Source: UBA6107 sp964533735 (lineage in GTDB: Bacteria; Chloroflexota; Anaerolineae; Anaerolineales; Anaerolineaceae). Taken from it: a stretch of 64,000 nt of DNA. The translations under genes and the position numbers were made by a program. The notes under the pieces were generated by a model. That model was not told the DNA's origin. It searched no databases and was given only the letters and a program-made list of their open reading frames with translations. The stretch lies in contig CAZHMD010000003.1 in NCBI GenBank assembly GCA_964533735.1, positions 124,001 to 188,000 on the forward strand, read 5' to 3'. Positions 52,147 through 60,798 of this stretch are shown piece by piece (within the stretch, counting starts at the first letter, position 1; each line of letters opens with the position of its first letter).

Positions 52147-53016
52147 ATGGATTTCTCAATAATTGTGATCGTCATTCAGTTGATCTTCCTGGAAGGTATC
52201 CTTTCCATCGATAATGCTGCCATCCTTGGAGCTATGGTCTCAACCTTACCGGAACACGCACCAATTCCCTGGCCAAAATCATTGCATTGGCTGGGAAGGA
52301 TCATGGATAAACTTTTGGGAAACCAGCGGCTGGCAGCTCTGCGCGTGGGTTTATTAGGCGCCTATATCGGACGCGGTGCGATGTTGCTTGCCGCCAGTTA
52401 TATTATCGCGAATCCATGGCTGAAGTTAATCGGCGCTTTTTACCTCATCCGCCTGGCTCTGGACGATCTCAGCGCTCATGGGTATAACAGTGAAGAAGAA
52501 GAGGTCAAGCAAGTTAAAATCCGCGGCTTCTGGATGACCGTACTCAGTGTTGAGATGATGGACCTGGCCTTCAGCCTGGATAACGTGGTGGCTGCTGTAT
52601 CACTTTCTGATAAATTATGGATCGTTATTTTAGGCGTGTTTATCGGAATCCTTGTAATGAGATTCGCCGCGGGTATTTTTAGTTATGTTGTCTTGCGGGA
52701 ACCGATCTTAAAAACCGCGGCATACATCCTGGTGTTCAATATTGGTGTGGAGTTATTGCTTGAAGACCTGGCGCATATCGAGTTCAGCGACTGGCTGAGG
52801 TTTGGCATCTCGATTACTACGATCGCCTTATGCCTGGCATATGCCCATTTCAAATTCCTGCGCTTTTTCCGCCCAGCCCTGATTTGGTTCAGCCAGGGAT
52901 TAGCTCTTGTTAACGGAATTATCGCCTGGTCATTTGCACCGATTCGCGGTATTTTACACCTGATTATGCTGATCTTTCGTAAGAGACCAACCACAACAAG
53001 TGAAAGTGGCGCTTAG
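52147..53016 (+). CDS. TerC-family membrane protein
   Basis: This 289-aa protein has about eight hydrophobic segments and the two family signatures LEGILSIDNAAILGAMV near residue 15 and VEMMDLAFSLDNVVAAVSLS near 137; the acidic residues in SIDN and SLDN are thought to bind metal. TerC/YkoY proteins are linked to Mn2+ export and to metalation of secreted proteins. GGAG precedes the ATG. No tellurite-resistance operon surrounds it. A small hairpin lies in its leader. Confidence 0.92.
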   Translation: MDFSIIVIVIQLIFLEGILSIDNAAILGAMVSTLPEHAPIPWPKSLHWLGRIMDKLLGNQRLAALRVGLLGAYIGRGAMLLAASYIIANPWLKLIGAFYLIRLALDDLSAHGYNSEEEEVKQVKIRGFWMTVLSVEMMDLAFSLDNVVAAVSLSDKLWIVILGVFIGILVMRFAAGIFSYVVLREPILKTAAYILVFNIGVELLLEDLAHIEFSDWLRFGISITTIALCLAYAHFKFLRFFRPALIWFSQGLALVNGIIAWSFAPIRGILHLIMLIFRKRPTTTSESGA

Positions 53017-53040
53017 ACCAATTTACTTTCAGGAATTCAA

Positions 53041-53478
53041 TTAGAGGGTCTTTTCCATCCATACCACCTGGGTTGTCCCCAGGTAATGGACCGGCAGACC
53101 GATCACTTTGTAACCAGCTTTCTCAAAAAAGGCTGTGGTATTCAACCTTGAGAGACACCCAAGGGCATTAAAACCGCGTTCGCGGGCTTTTTCTTCGATA
53201 AAATGAAGTAACTGTACACCGATCCCTTTACCTTGTTTGGAATCTTTAACAGCCAGGTGTGAGAACCATCCAACCCCCGGATCCTTTTCGAGCAGTTTTA
53301 CTACCCCTAATATCTCACCGGTAGTCTCATCAACAGCCATATAGTGTTCTGACAGTGGCTCAAAATCATCTTTTTCCGTTCCACGCTGCAAACCCCAGGG
53401 TTCCCGCAGAACCTTGTAGCGTAGATCGTAGTAGGCCTTGAATTCTTCGCGCGTCTTGGGTGAGGTGATTTTGATCAT
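53041..53478 (-). CDS. GNAT-family N-acetyltransferase
   Basis: This 145-aa protein shows motif A of GNAT enzymes, SHLAVKDSKQGKGIGVQLLHFIEEKARERGF (the Q-x-x-G-x-G pyrophosphate loop), followed by CLSRLNTTAFFEKAGYKVIG. The N-terminal YYDLRYKVLREPWG segment resembles YitF/ElaA-type proteins. The start at 53478 has GGAGAGAG before it. The substrate is unknown; ElaA-like members acetylate small amines or thiols. It is convergent with the TerC gene and has no same-strand neighbour. Confidence 0.85.
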   Translation of the reverse strand: MIKITSPKTREEFKAYYDLRYKVLREPWGLQRGTEKDDFEPLSEHYMAVDETTGEILGVVKLLEKDPGVGWFSHLAVKDSKQGKGIGVQLLHFIEEKARERGFNALGCLSRLNTTAFFEKAGYKVIGLPVHYLGTTQVVWMEKTL

Positions 53479-53742
53479 TTTCTCTCTCCAACAAATATTT
53501 GATAGGACAATTATATCTAATTGTGGGATGATTACCGGATCTTTTAAATAATTTATCAACTTACCTCTTGAAGTGCAGCCTTGAAATTGTTATACTAGTA
53601 TGGCTGGTGGTTTTACCACAGAGTTTATCAATATCCCCAACTCATTATCAGTAGCTATTAATTGGAAATCGAATTGGTCCAGGCAAGCAGGTTTAGTTAT
53701 TAACCCCTGCTAAAACCAGGTGATCCAAAAAAGGAGGAAATC

Positions 53743-55239
53743 ATGCCAAATTACGATGTCGTTGTCATTGGCGCTGGGTTGGGTGGTCTTACTGCGGGAG
53801 CTCTGCTCGCCCACCAGGGGCGCAAGGTGCTTATTTTGGAACAGGCAAACCGGGTTGGTGGGTGTTGTTCAACTTTTGAGAAAGACGGGTACCATTTTGA
53901 CGTTGGTGCTTCCATTGTTGAGATCATTCAACCCATTGAAAGAGTGTTTCGTCTGTTAGGGACTACGCTTCAAAAAGAAGTTGACCTCATCGCCTGTGAT
54001 CCAATCATGACTTACCTGTTCGAAGATGGAAACCGAATTACCTATCCGCTTTCAGCAGCCAGAACAGGTGAAATCATCTCCGAGATCTCCCCTGAGGATG
54101 GGAGGAACTGGACAAAATTTAGCGCTTTTTCTCATGATCTTATGGAAGTGACTTTAGATACGATCTTTTCTGAACCGACCAGCACGTTATCAGACATGGC
54201 GGCGTTGGTGAAGAAGAATCCACGTTTCCTTAAGTTCCTACCAACCTTCATGACCAGTTACCAGAGCATACTTGAAAAGTATTTTAAAAATCCGACTGTT
54301 TTACAAACTATGGCATATCAAGCTCTTTACTTTGGGCTGCCACCTGCACTTGTACCCGGACCTTATGCAATGGTACCTTATACAGAACACTTAGGGATTT
54401 ATTATCCCCGCGGAGGGATGATCCAAATCCCCAAAGCGCTCCAACGCTTGGGTGAGCAGAAAGGGTTGGAGGTACGTTTAAACAACCGGGTTACGAAAGT
54501 GCTGGTGGAAAACCAGCAAGTCCGAGGGGTAAAACTCGCGGATGGGGAGGAGATTACCAGCAAGATAGTCGTTTCCGACATCAACGCCAAAACGCTCTAC
54601 CTGAAGATGATCGGCGAAGAGTACATGCACCCCATGGCAGCCCGGGGGATGAAATCCTATGATTACTCCATCTCAGTCCCAATGGTTTATGTTGGTTTGG
54701 ATTATGAGCCGCCGATGGATGCACACCACAGCATTATCGCTCAATCACCTGAAGATGTGAACCGCCAGTATTTTGACTTCATAAAACCGGGTAAACTGGC
54801 CCACAAGAATTTTGGCCTTGTATGCTGGTCAACACATACCGATCCATCATTAGCCCCCAAGGGAAGGCATATCCTCAACATTATCCCCGAGGGCGGCTAT
54901 CATCTAGAGGGGACGACCTGGGACGTGGAAAAACCCGCTTTCATTGAACGAACGATCAACAATCTCAGTAAAGTTTGTATTCCTGGACTAAAAGACCATG
55001 TGGTTATATCTGATTGTGCCACACCACTCGATTTCGAACGGCGCCTGCTCCTGCCAGAGGGTGCCATTTACTGCCTGCAACAGGATTTACCGGCACAAGC
55101 CGTTTTTCGTCCGGCTGCCAAATCCAAAAGCATCACTGGCCTTTACCTGACCGGGTCTTCCACTCATCCGGGTGGCGGCGTTCCATCAACCATTGCTTCA
55201 GGGATGATCGCATCCAAGATCATCTCGCGAAATGAATAA
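53743..55239 (+). CDS. CrtI-like FAD-dependent oxidoreductase (phytoene desaturase/CrtISO family)
   Basis: The 498-aa protein has an N-terminal FAD motif VIGAGLGGLTAGALLAHQG followed by VGGCCSTFEKDGYHFDVGASI, and the C-terminal GLYLTGSSTHPGGGVPSTIASGMIAS that closes the FAD site in carotenoid desaturases and isomerases. A long middle domain carries the substrate channel. No phytoene synthase is nearby, so it may act on another polyprenyl or retinoid-like lipid; the family is often mis-annotated. AAGGAGG precedes the ATG. It is followed after 18 bases by a 51-codon membrane-protein gene, then a terminator, forming a two-gene unit. Confidence 0.87.
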   Translation: MPNYDVVVIGAGLGGLTAGALLAHQGRKVLILEQANRVGGCCSTFEKDGYHFDVGASIVEIIQPIERVFRLLGTTLQKEVDLIACDPIMTYLFEDGNRITYPLSAARTGEIISEISPEDGRNWTKFSAFSHDLMEVTLDTIFSEPTSTLSDMAALVKKNPRFLKFLPTFMTSYQSILEKYFKNPTVLQTMAYQALYFGLPPALVPGPYAMVPYTEHLGIYYPRGGMIQIPKALQRLGEQKGLEVRLNNRVTKVLVENQQVRGVKLADGEEITSKIVVSDINAKTLYLKMIGEEYMHPMAARGMKSYDYSISVPMVYVGLDYEPPMDAHHSIIAQSPEDVNRQYFDFIKPGKLAHKNFGLVCWSTHTDPSLAPKGRHILNIIPEGGYHLEGTTWDVEKPAFIERTINNLSKVCIPGLKDHVVISDCATPLDFERRLLLPEGAIYCLQQDLPAQAVFRPAAKSKSITGLYLTGSSTHPGGGVPSTIASGMIASKIISRNE

Positions 55240-55257
55240 TAAAGGAGAGTACATAGA

Positions 55258-55413
55258 ATGAAAGCGCCAAAAGGATTGATTTGGTTAATAGTAATGATTG
55301 GGCTAGCATGTGGTGGAGTGTTGTGCTGGCACTTGCTGCCTGAACACCGGAAGGAATTCATAAAGAATTTTGCCAGGCAAGTCAAGTACCTGCCGGACAG
55401 GTACATGGCTTGA
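55258..55413 (+). CDS. 51-aa single-pass membrane protein
   Basis: A 51-codon frame begins with ATG at 55258 with AAAGGAGA ten bases upstream, and ends at a TGA at 55411. It encodes one hydrophobic segment (residues ~7-24: LIWLIVMIGLACGGVLCW) and a basic tail (HRKEFIKNFARQVKYLPDRYMA). The ribosome site and its place between the oxidoreductase and an intrinsic terminator support a real gene. Function unknown; it may be a membrane anchor or partner for the CrtI-like enzyme. Confidence 0.65.
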   Translation: MKAPKGLIWLIVMIGLACGGVLCWHLLPEHRKEFIKNFARQVKYLPDRYMA

Positions 55414-55429
55414 CCTTGTTAATTGAACA

Positions 55430-55458
55430 AAAAAGAGGTGGTGTATCCACCTCTTTTT
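55430..55458. terminator. Bidirectional intrinsic terminator
   Basis: AAAAAGAGGTGG and CCACCTCTTTTT pair around a five-base loop, between the plus-strand small protein and the minus-strand MscS gene. T tracts follow in both directions. Confidence 0.9.
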
Positions 55459-55461
55459 GAT

Positions 55462-57057
55462 CTACGACCAAATACCTTCCTGGATGAATCTGTCCCGCAC
55501 AATCCTGTTCAACTCAGTCCGGACCCGCCGCGGGCGGCCGTCATTTTCAAGGCGAATATTATCGACATAGTAATGCAAGAATATAGTGACGCTGTCTTGT
55601 TCCATCTCCCGGATTTCCACCATGGGATCTTTCCAATATCCGGGAACGATTTTATATTCCGTATCAATCCAATCAATCATTTTGGATGCCATATCATCCA
55701 GCCGGGTAGCCAGCCTGTCACTGGGAGACTGGATGTTTTTCTTGAGTACCTGCCAATGAAAACTAAGCTGGTCATTGCGAGCCTGCCATAATTTCCGCAA
55801 ATTCCAATAATCACTATGGTTCAACCACCCGTCTTTTGTCTCGACCCATTCCCTTGCCAAAACAGCGGAACGGTCAATTTCCGCTTCGCATGGGGAAATA
55901 AAATTACAGATCAATTCCTGCTGCTCGAATTCGTTCAATCCCTTAACTTCGCGCTCCTGAATCCCCCGGATCAATTTACGAAGTGATTCTTTGGTAATGG
56001 CAACCTGCTCATTTAACTTACCCTCGAGGGCTAAGCGGGCAAGTGACCCGGCATTTGAGTCTGCTTCTTTCTTGAGGTTGTCACTTTCACTTTTTGTGCG
56101 ATTCTCTGCCATGGATTGTGCACGGATAAATTCCACCTGCCTTTCAACATAAGGCAGTTTTTCAGGTATGTTTGAAGAAAGTACAGCCGGGTGACCATTA
56201 GCAATTGAGAGGAGGACTTCCTCTATCTTCACCATGTCTTGCTTAATGTCCGTGTGAAACTCAAGATGATATTTTTGTTCAGAAGTCGGTTTGGTTAAAT
56301 TTACCAGGGAAATGGCTGCAAGGGTTTTATTTGGCATGAAAACAGTCGCCTGTTCATCCAATGAGAATAAGATCGTGGAGCGTAAACCCAATTTTTGCAC
56401 TTCACAAATTCGGCCATCCGGAAGAAGGATGAGATCACCGCGGCGAAAAGGGGCTTCCATGATCAAACTCAAGCCGCTGAAGATGTTGCCCAGTGTTTCC
56501 TGAAGCGCAAGACCAAGCACCAGTCCCAGTATACCTGCGCCCACAAGAACGGAACTCACATCCACCCCCCAAAGAGGAAGGATGATCAGCGCTGCGATTA
56601 GCGTAACCAATACCGGACCAAACAGACTGAAAACCGGAACCAGAACATCATCAGCCTGGCTCTCAGTACGGGCTGCCCACTTTCCGCCGTAATACACCAG
56701 AACATCTTTGATCAAATGCCCGGTAACGTGCGCAAGAATTATCACCAGTAATGTCAGGCTGATGCGCCTAATCCAAAAGGTGGCATCGTCCATCAGGGGG
56801 AGCAGCTGGAGTGATTTATTCACCCCGTACAGAAGAATTAATAAAAAGACCGGCCGGCGCAGGATCCCAAGGATAATATCTTCCAGGTCCCCCGGCAATT
56901 GCCGTGTTACAAAGAGTAGAAAACGCATGATCACCAGGTTGACCAATAATGCCAGCAGTATCCAGGCGGCAAGATTTACTACGAAAGATAAAACTGGTTC
57001 CTGTAAGAAAATTAGAAATGCCGGAAGTGTAATCTCAAAACCCAGCAACGATATCAT
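55462..57057 (-). CDS. MscS-family mechanosensitive channel with extended C-terminus
   Basis: This 531-aa protein has four to five N-terminal membrane segments and the pore helix VSSVLVGAGILGLVLGLALQETLGNIFSGL, rich in Gly and Ala as in MscS. The beta domain follows (MEAPFRRGDLILLPDGRICEVQKLGLRSTILFS). MscS itself has ~290 residues; the extra ~230 C-terminal residues are charged and helical, with Trp-rich segments (WVETKDGWLNHSDYWNLRKLW) and no match I recognise. That tail may gate the channel or bind partners. It protects against hypo-osmotic shock in the family's general role. Confidence 0.88.
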   Translation of the reverse strand: MISLLGFEITLPAFLIFLQEPVLSFVVNLAAWILLALLVNLVIMRFLLFVTRQLPGDLEDIILGILRRPVFLLILLYGVNKSLQLLPLMDDATFWIRRISLTLLVIILAHVTGHLIKDVLVYYGGKWAARTESQADDVLVPVFSLFGPVLVTLIAALIILPLWGVDVSSVLVGAGILGLVLGLALQETLGNIFSGLSLIMEAPFRRGDLILLPDGRICEVQKLGLRSTILFSLDEQATVFMPNKTLAAISLVNLTKPTSEQKYHLEFHTDIKQDMVKIEEVLLSIANGHPAVLSSNIPEKLPYVERQVEFIRAQSMAENRTKSESDNLKKEADSNAGSLARLALEGKLNEQVAITKESLRKLIRGIQEREVKGLNEFEQQELICNFISPCEAEIDRSAVLAREWVETKDGWLNHSDYWNLRKLWQARNDQLSFHWQVLKKNIQSPSDRLATRLDDMASKMIDWIDTEYKIVPGYWKDPMVEIREMEQDSVTIFLHYYVDNIRLENDGRPRRVRTELNRIVRDRFIQEGIWS

Positions 57058-57128
57058 TTTCCCGTCCTTGGTCGATCAATACAAATATAATAGCATATTT
57101 TATACCTTATTTGTCCATTTGAGGATGA

Positions 57129-57157
57129 AAAAACATCCCGTTTTTAAGCGGGATGTT
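57129..57157 (-). terminator. Intrinsic terminator of glnS
   Basis: On the minus strand CATCCCG and CGGGATG pair around a loop of about eight bases, followed by a run of six T. It lies just beyond the glnS stop. Confidence 0.85.
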
Positions 57158-57172
57158 GAGAAGTGGTTCAGA

Positions 57173-58852
57173 TTATTTTGCTTCTATCTTTGCCCAGGTA
57201 TCACGCAGCGGTACCGTGAGGTTGAAAACAGGTTTGCCCTTTACGGAATCCAGGTCAGCGCAAAAGAATCCCTTTCTTTCAAATTGAAATTGCTGCCCAG
57301 GGACTACATCTGCCAGGCTTCTCTCCACTTTGCATGAAGTGAGCACAGACAGGGAAGCGGGATTAAGGTGATCGAGGTATGTTTTCCCCCCCTCTACCTT
57401 ATTGGGATTAGGAACAACGAACAAACGATCATACATTCTGATTTCAGCATCCACGGCATGCCGGGCAGATACCCAGTGAATCGTCCCCTGCACCTTACGC
57501 CCATCTGGAGCATACCCACCTCGGGTTTCGGGATCATAGGTACAATGGATTTCGGTCACCTCACCCGTTTGAGCATCCTTGATGAAATCCTCGCATTTGA
57601 TAATGTAACCGTAACGCAAGCGTACCTCCCGCCCTGGTGCCAGACGAAAATATTTTGGCGGGGGAACTTCGCGGAAATCATCTTGTTCAATGTAGATCTC
57701 CCGTGAAAAAGGTAACAAGCGGGTGCCAGCAGAGGGATCCTCAGGATTGTTAATGGCTTCCATTTCTTCAACCTGGTCCCGCGGGTAATTGGTAATCACC
57801 ACTTTTACAGGGTTCAGAACTGCCAGAAATCGGTTTGCAGTTTTATTTAACATATCGCGCACGTTGAATTCCAACAGACCGATATCGATCAGGTTTTCAT
57901 TCTTGGCCACACCCACCTGGTCAATGAAGTTGCGGATGGCTCCCGAAGGATAACCGCGCCGACGCATTCCGCACAATGTAGGCATGCGGGGATCGTCCCA
58001 TCCACGCACAAAACCGCCTTCCACTAACTGCTTGAGAAAGCGTTTGCTTAAAATTGTGTAAGTGACGTTGAGTCGGGCAAACTCTATTTGGCGGGTCTTA
58101 AAGATTCCCAACTTGTCGATAAACCAATTATAAAGGGGACGATGGTCCTCGTACGCCAGGTCGCACAAAGAATGAGTCACTCCTTCCATTGAATCCGATT
58201 GACCGTGGGCAAAATCGTACATCGGGTAGATGTTCCACTTGCTGCCAGTACGGTGGTGAGAAGCGTGCAGAATGCGGTACATGGTTGGATCGCGCATGTT
58301 GATATTGTTGGAGGCCATGTCGATCTTAGCCCGCAGCACACAGGCGCCTTCCGGAAATTCTCCATTTTTCATTTTTTCAAATAAAGCCAGATTCTCTTCG
58401 ACGGATCTATTGCGGTGAGGACTATCCTTACCAGGTTCGGTGAGTGTGCCGCGGTATTCACGGATCTGGTCAGCCGAGAGATCGTCAACATACGCCAACC
58501 CCTTTTTGATCAAGTCCACCGCGTATTGGTAAAGAATTTCGAAATAATCCGAGGCATACAGTTCTTTTCCCCATTTATAGCCAAGCCAAAGAATATCCTC
58601 TTTGATGGCGTCTACAAACTCCACATCTTCCTTGGCTGGATTTGTATCGTCAAATCTCAGGTTGCATATGCCATTAAAGGCTTCAGCGATACCAAAATCA
58701 ATACAGAGAGCCTTGGCATGCCCAATATGCAAGTAACCATTGGGTTCAGGCGGAAAACGTGTTTGCACATGGTCAAAACGACCTGTGCGTAGGTCTTCTG
58801 CGACTGCCTCTAAAATGAAATTACTGGGGGTGGATATAGGTTCGTTCGTCAT
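57173..58852 (-). CDS. glnS: Glutaminyl-tRNA synthetase
   Basis: This ~559-aa class-I synthetase shows the HIGH motif in PPEPNGYLHIGHAKALCIDFGIA and the KMSKS-equivalent ILSKRFLKQLVEGG. FDDTNP and DLAYEDHRPLYNW are also characteristic, and the C-terminal anticodon-binding beta-barrels follow. GlnRS rather than GluRS is indicated by the GYLHIGHAKA and the VRGWDDPRMPTLCGMRRRGYPSGAIRNF block. The start at 58852 has GGAG before it; the longer frame is not used. Its presence suggests at least part of Gln-tRNA is made directly rather than by GatCAB. Confidence 0.95.
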   Translation of the reverse strand: MTNEPISTPSNFILEAVAEDLRTGRFDHVQTRFPPEPNGYLHIGHAKALCIDFGIAEAFNGICNLRFDDTNPAKEDVEFVDAIKEDILWLGYKWGKELYASDYFEILYQYAVDLIKKGLAYVDDLSADQIREYRGTLTEPGKDSPHRNRSVEENLALFEKMKNGEFPEGACVLRAKIDMASNNINMRDPTMYRILHASHHRTGSKWNIYPMYDFAHGQSDSMEGVTHSLCDLAYEDHRPLYNWFIDKLGIFKTRQIEFARLNVTYTILSKRFLKQLVEGGFVRGWDDPRMPTLCGMRRRGYPSGAIRNFIDQVGVAKNENLIDIGLLEFNVRDMLNKTANRFLAVLNPVKVVITNYPRDQVEEMEAINNPEDPSAGTRLLPFSREIYIEQDDFREVPPPKYFRLAPGREVRLRYGYIIKCEDFIKDAQTGEVTEIHCTYDPETRGGYAPDGRKVQGTIHWVSARHAVDAEIRMYDRLFVVPNPNKVEGGKTYLDHLNPASLSVLTSCKVERSLADVVPGQQFQFERKGFFCADLDSVKGKPVFNLTVPLRDTWAKIEAK

Positions 58853-59055
58853 TTTTACTCCCGGGGTTTCTTCAGGGGAAACCTTCCCTTTTGAGTGCGA
58901 CAGGATCAATGGGGGATCTCCCATCAATCGATTGAAAAGATTCTATCATTGTGATCGGAGCATGTCTAGGCATGAATGTCCAGTGCCGATGTGAGAATAG
59001 TCCTTTTACAGGTCAGGTCAAATCAAGTAAAATTGGATTAACGTTAGAGGTGATG

Positions 59056-59562
59056 ATGAGCAGTGTTGAAGAGTCTACCAGGCACTTCCGGGACATCAAG
59101 GTAACCGCCGAAGCCAGTTCCATCGAAAAATGGCGTAAACTGGTCATCGCCGGTCAACCAGAGACTGGCTCTGCGTTTGCATTGATCAGTGACGAAGGAA
59201 ATTATATGCCGGGAGGAGAGGGTACGGCGCCAACACCGTTGACCTACTTCATCTCCGGCATGGCACTTTGACTGATCTCACATGTGTCGCAGGTTGCGAC
59301 CAAAAAAAGGATGTCCATCTCAAATGAGCGCGTACAGGTAACCGCCCATTTCCACGAGCAGGGATCAGTGTTGCGCGGCGACGCAGAAGGATTCTGTGAT
59401 TCCTTTGAGATCCATATTTCCATGGATTCCAATGAGGATCAAGAAAAAATCGTTGAGTTGATACGCCTAGCCCGCAGGATGTGTTTTACAGAAAAAGCGC
59501 TTACTGGTTCAGTTCCTGTAAGAGTTACCCAATCCTTGAATCAAGAAGATTTGTTAGTTTAA
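59056..59562 (+). CDS. OsmC-family protein with probable selenocysteine at UGA codon 72
   Basis: A 169-codon frame starting at ATG 59056 (AGAGG five bases upstream) is interrupted only by a TGA at 59269-59271, then continues in the same frame to 59562. The N-terminal half ends TPLTYFISGMAL, where OsmC proteins have their first active-site Cys just after. Downstream come the family's LISHVSQVATKKRM, VQVTAHFHEQG, a Cys143 in CFTEKAL (second active-site position) and SVPVRV. A hairpin GTCGCA-GGT-TGCGAC (59286-59300) with a G-initial loop begins 15 bases after the TGA, like bacterial SECIS elements. The full 168-residue protein would be a peroxide or disulfide-active OsmC with Sec72. No selenocysteine machinery lies in the window; a premature stop is the alternative. 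Confidence 0.8.
59286..59300 (+). promoter_or_regulatory. Candidate bacterial SECIS hairpin
   Basis: Six perfect base pairs (GTCGCA with TGCGAC) enclose the three-base loop GGT, 20 bases from the end of the in-frame TGA to the loop. The loop begins with G, and the GCAGGU apex is the same as in the E. coli fdhF SECIS as I recall it. Bacterial SECIS loops lie within about 16-37 bases of the UGA. Confidence 0.75.
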
Positions 59563-59566
59563 TTAA

Positions 59567-60637
59567 TCAAGATCGAGAATTTTTTCTGACTATGTCCGCA
59601 ATGGTTAGTCCGTGGCGAGAACTCAACTGACCATTCATCATCTGGATCTGCTTACGGGGCGAATAGAACACTTCACTCCATCCATAACCCGCGCAAGCTG
59701 TCTCAGCAATCTCAACGCCATCCATGTCCACTCCCCACCAATCTCGGTAGGCTTTTTCTAATTCAGGTCTGATGTGAAAACCGGGATCTTTATAATGGGC
59801 TGAATAATAAAAGTCCGGCGGTAGGGCATTTAGGATGGTCTCAAAGATATGAACGCACAAATGTACCTTGCGGGCTGTCTCGGCTTGCGCAAGGCGACAA
59901 AGGCCGCGTATGGTAGCCAGAGGTGAAACCACTTCAACGCGCTCCAGATTCTCAAAGCGTTCGCTCACCCGGGCGATAACCTCTTTCATCACAAGGCCGC
60001 TGGCAATACTGTCAGCCAGGAATGCCACCGTGATATTCTCCTTCTGGTGTTGGTCGAGGTCTTTATCCTTAAACAACGTCAATTCAACTGTACGGTTGTA
60101 GACGGGCACTGAGCTGTCAAAAACATGATGTGCATCTAATACCACTTCATCGCAGTAATATCCGAAGTTGGTATACAATGCATCGGCTACCTGGTACTTT
60201 AATCCCTCGCGAGCGATGGGGAAAACCGCCAGATTGTGCTGACCGTATTCACGTATGGTTTCACTTAGAAGTGGGGAGCTAAAAATATGTGCCATTGCTT
60301 CGCCGATCAGGCAAGAGCGATCAGGTCCCAGGCATAGCTGCCCCGGTAAAATTTGGGACTTCTTAATAAGTGAGCTTCCATTATCTACCCCGATCAGTTC
60401 AAGGAAATTCTCATCCACCCTGCCTTCGCGCAAATAAATAAATTTCTCCGTGGCTTTATTGTCATAGAAAATCATGTCCAGGTTGTGGATCCCATTTACC
60501 AGTAAATTTCCCTGCCGAAAATAACCTTTAATCCCTTCCTTATCCTTGTATGCAATTGGTTCAGCTAATGTCAATACGCCGTGGATGGGGTTATCTGGGT
60601 CTTCAAGAAAATCGAACTTGTATTTGAATTGCGTCAT
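59567..60637 (-). CDS. Uncharacterised phosphoribosyltransferase-like protein
   Basis: This 356-aa protein is not recognised with certainty. A central stretch VAFLADSIASGLVMKEVIARVSERF resembles the acidic PRPP-binding loop of type-I phosphoribosyltransferases (usually hydrophobics-Asp-Asp/Ser-x-x-x-(T/S)-G), and FPIAREGLKYQVADAL sits where the PRTase core would begin. N- and C-terminal parts (FDFLEDPDNPIHGVLTLAEPI; ETACAGYGWSEVFYSPRKQIQMM) have no match. AAGGATG precedes the ATG. It is convergent with the OsmC gene and divergent from the acyltransferase gene. No catalytic role should be assumed. Confidence 0.6.
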   Translation of the reverse strand: MTQFKYKFDFLEDPDNPIHGVLTLAEPIAYKDKEGIKGYFRQGNLLVNGIHNLDMIFYDNKATEKFIYLREGRVDENFLELIGVDNGSSLIKKSQILPGQLCLGPDRSCLIGEAMAHIFSSPLLSETIREYGQHNLAVFPIAREGLKYQVADALYTNFGYYCDEVVLDAHHVFDSSVPVYNRTVELTLFKDKDLDQHQKENITVAFLADSIASGLVMKEVIARVSERFENLERVEVVSPLATIRGLCRLAQAETARKVHLCVHIFETILNALPPDFYYSAHYKDPGFHIRPELEKAYRDWWGVDMDGVEIAETACAGYGWSEVFYSPRKQIQMMNGQLSSRHGLTIADIVRKNSRS

Positions 60638-60798
60638 GACACATCCTTTAAGGAATATTTCTTATACAAGAATATATTGTATACCAAAGACAGAATTCAC
60701 TATTGCAGAATTTTTTAACGAAAAGTGGTGTTCAACAAAAAGAAATACACTACAATTTCATTTATGGTTTTATAGGTGATGACAGAAAAGAAGTAAAA

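Noticed and set aside
58951..59271. Two separate short proteins at 58951-59271 and 59284-59562
   Set aside because: They are in the same frame, join into one OsmC-like protein and are separated only by one TGA at the active-site Cys position, followed by a SECIS-like hairpin.
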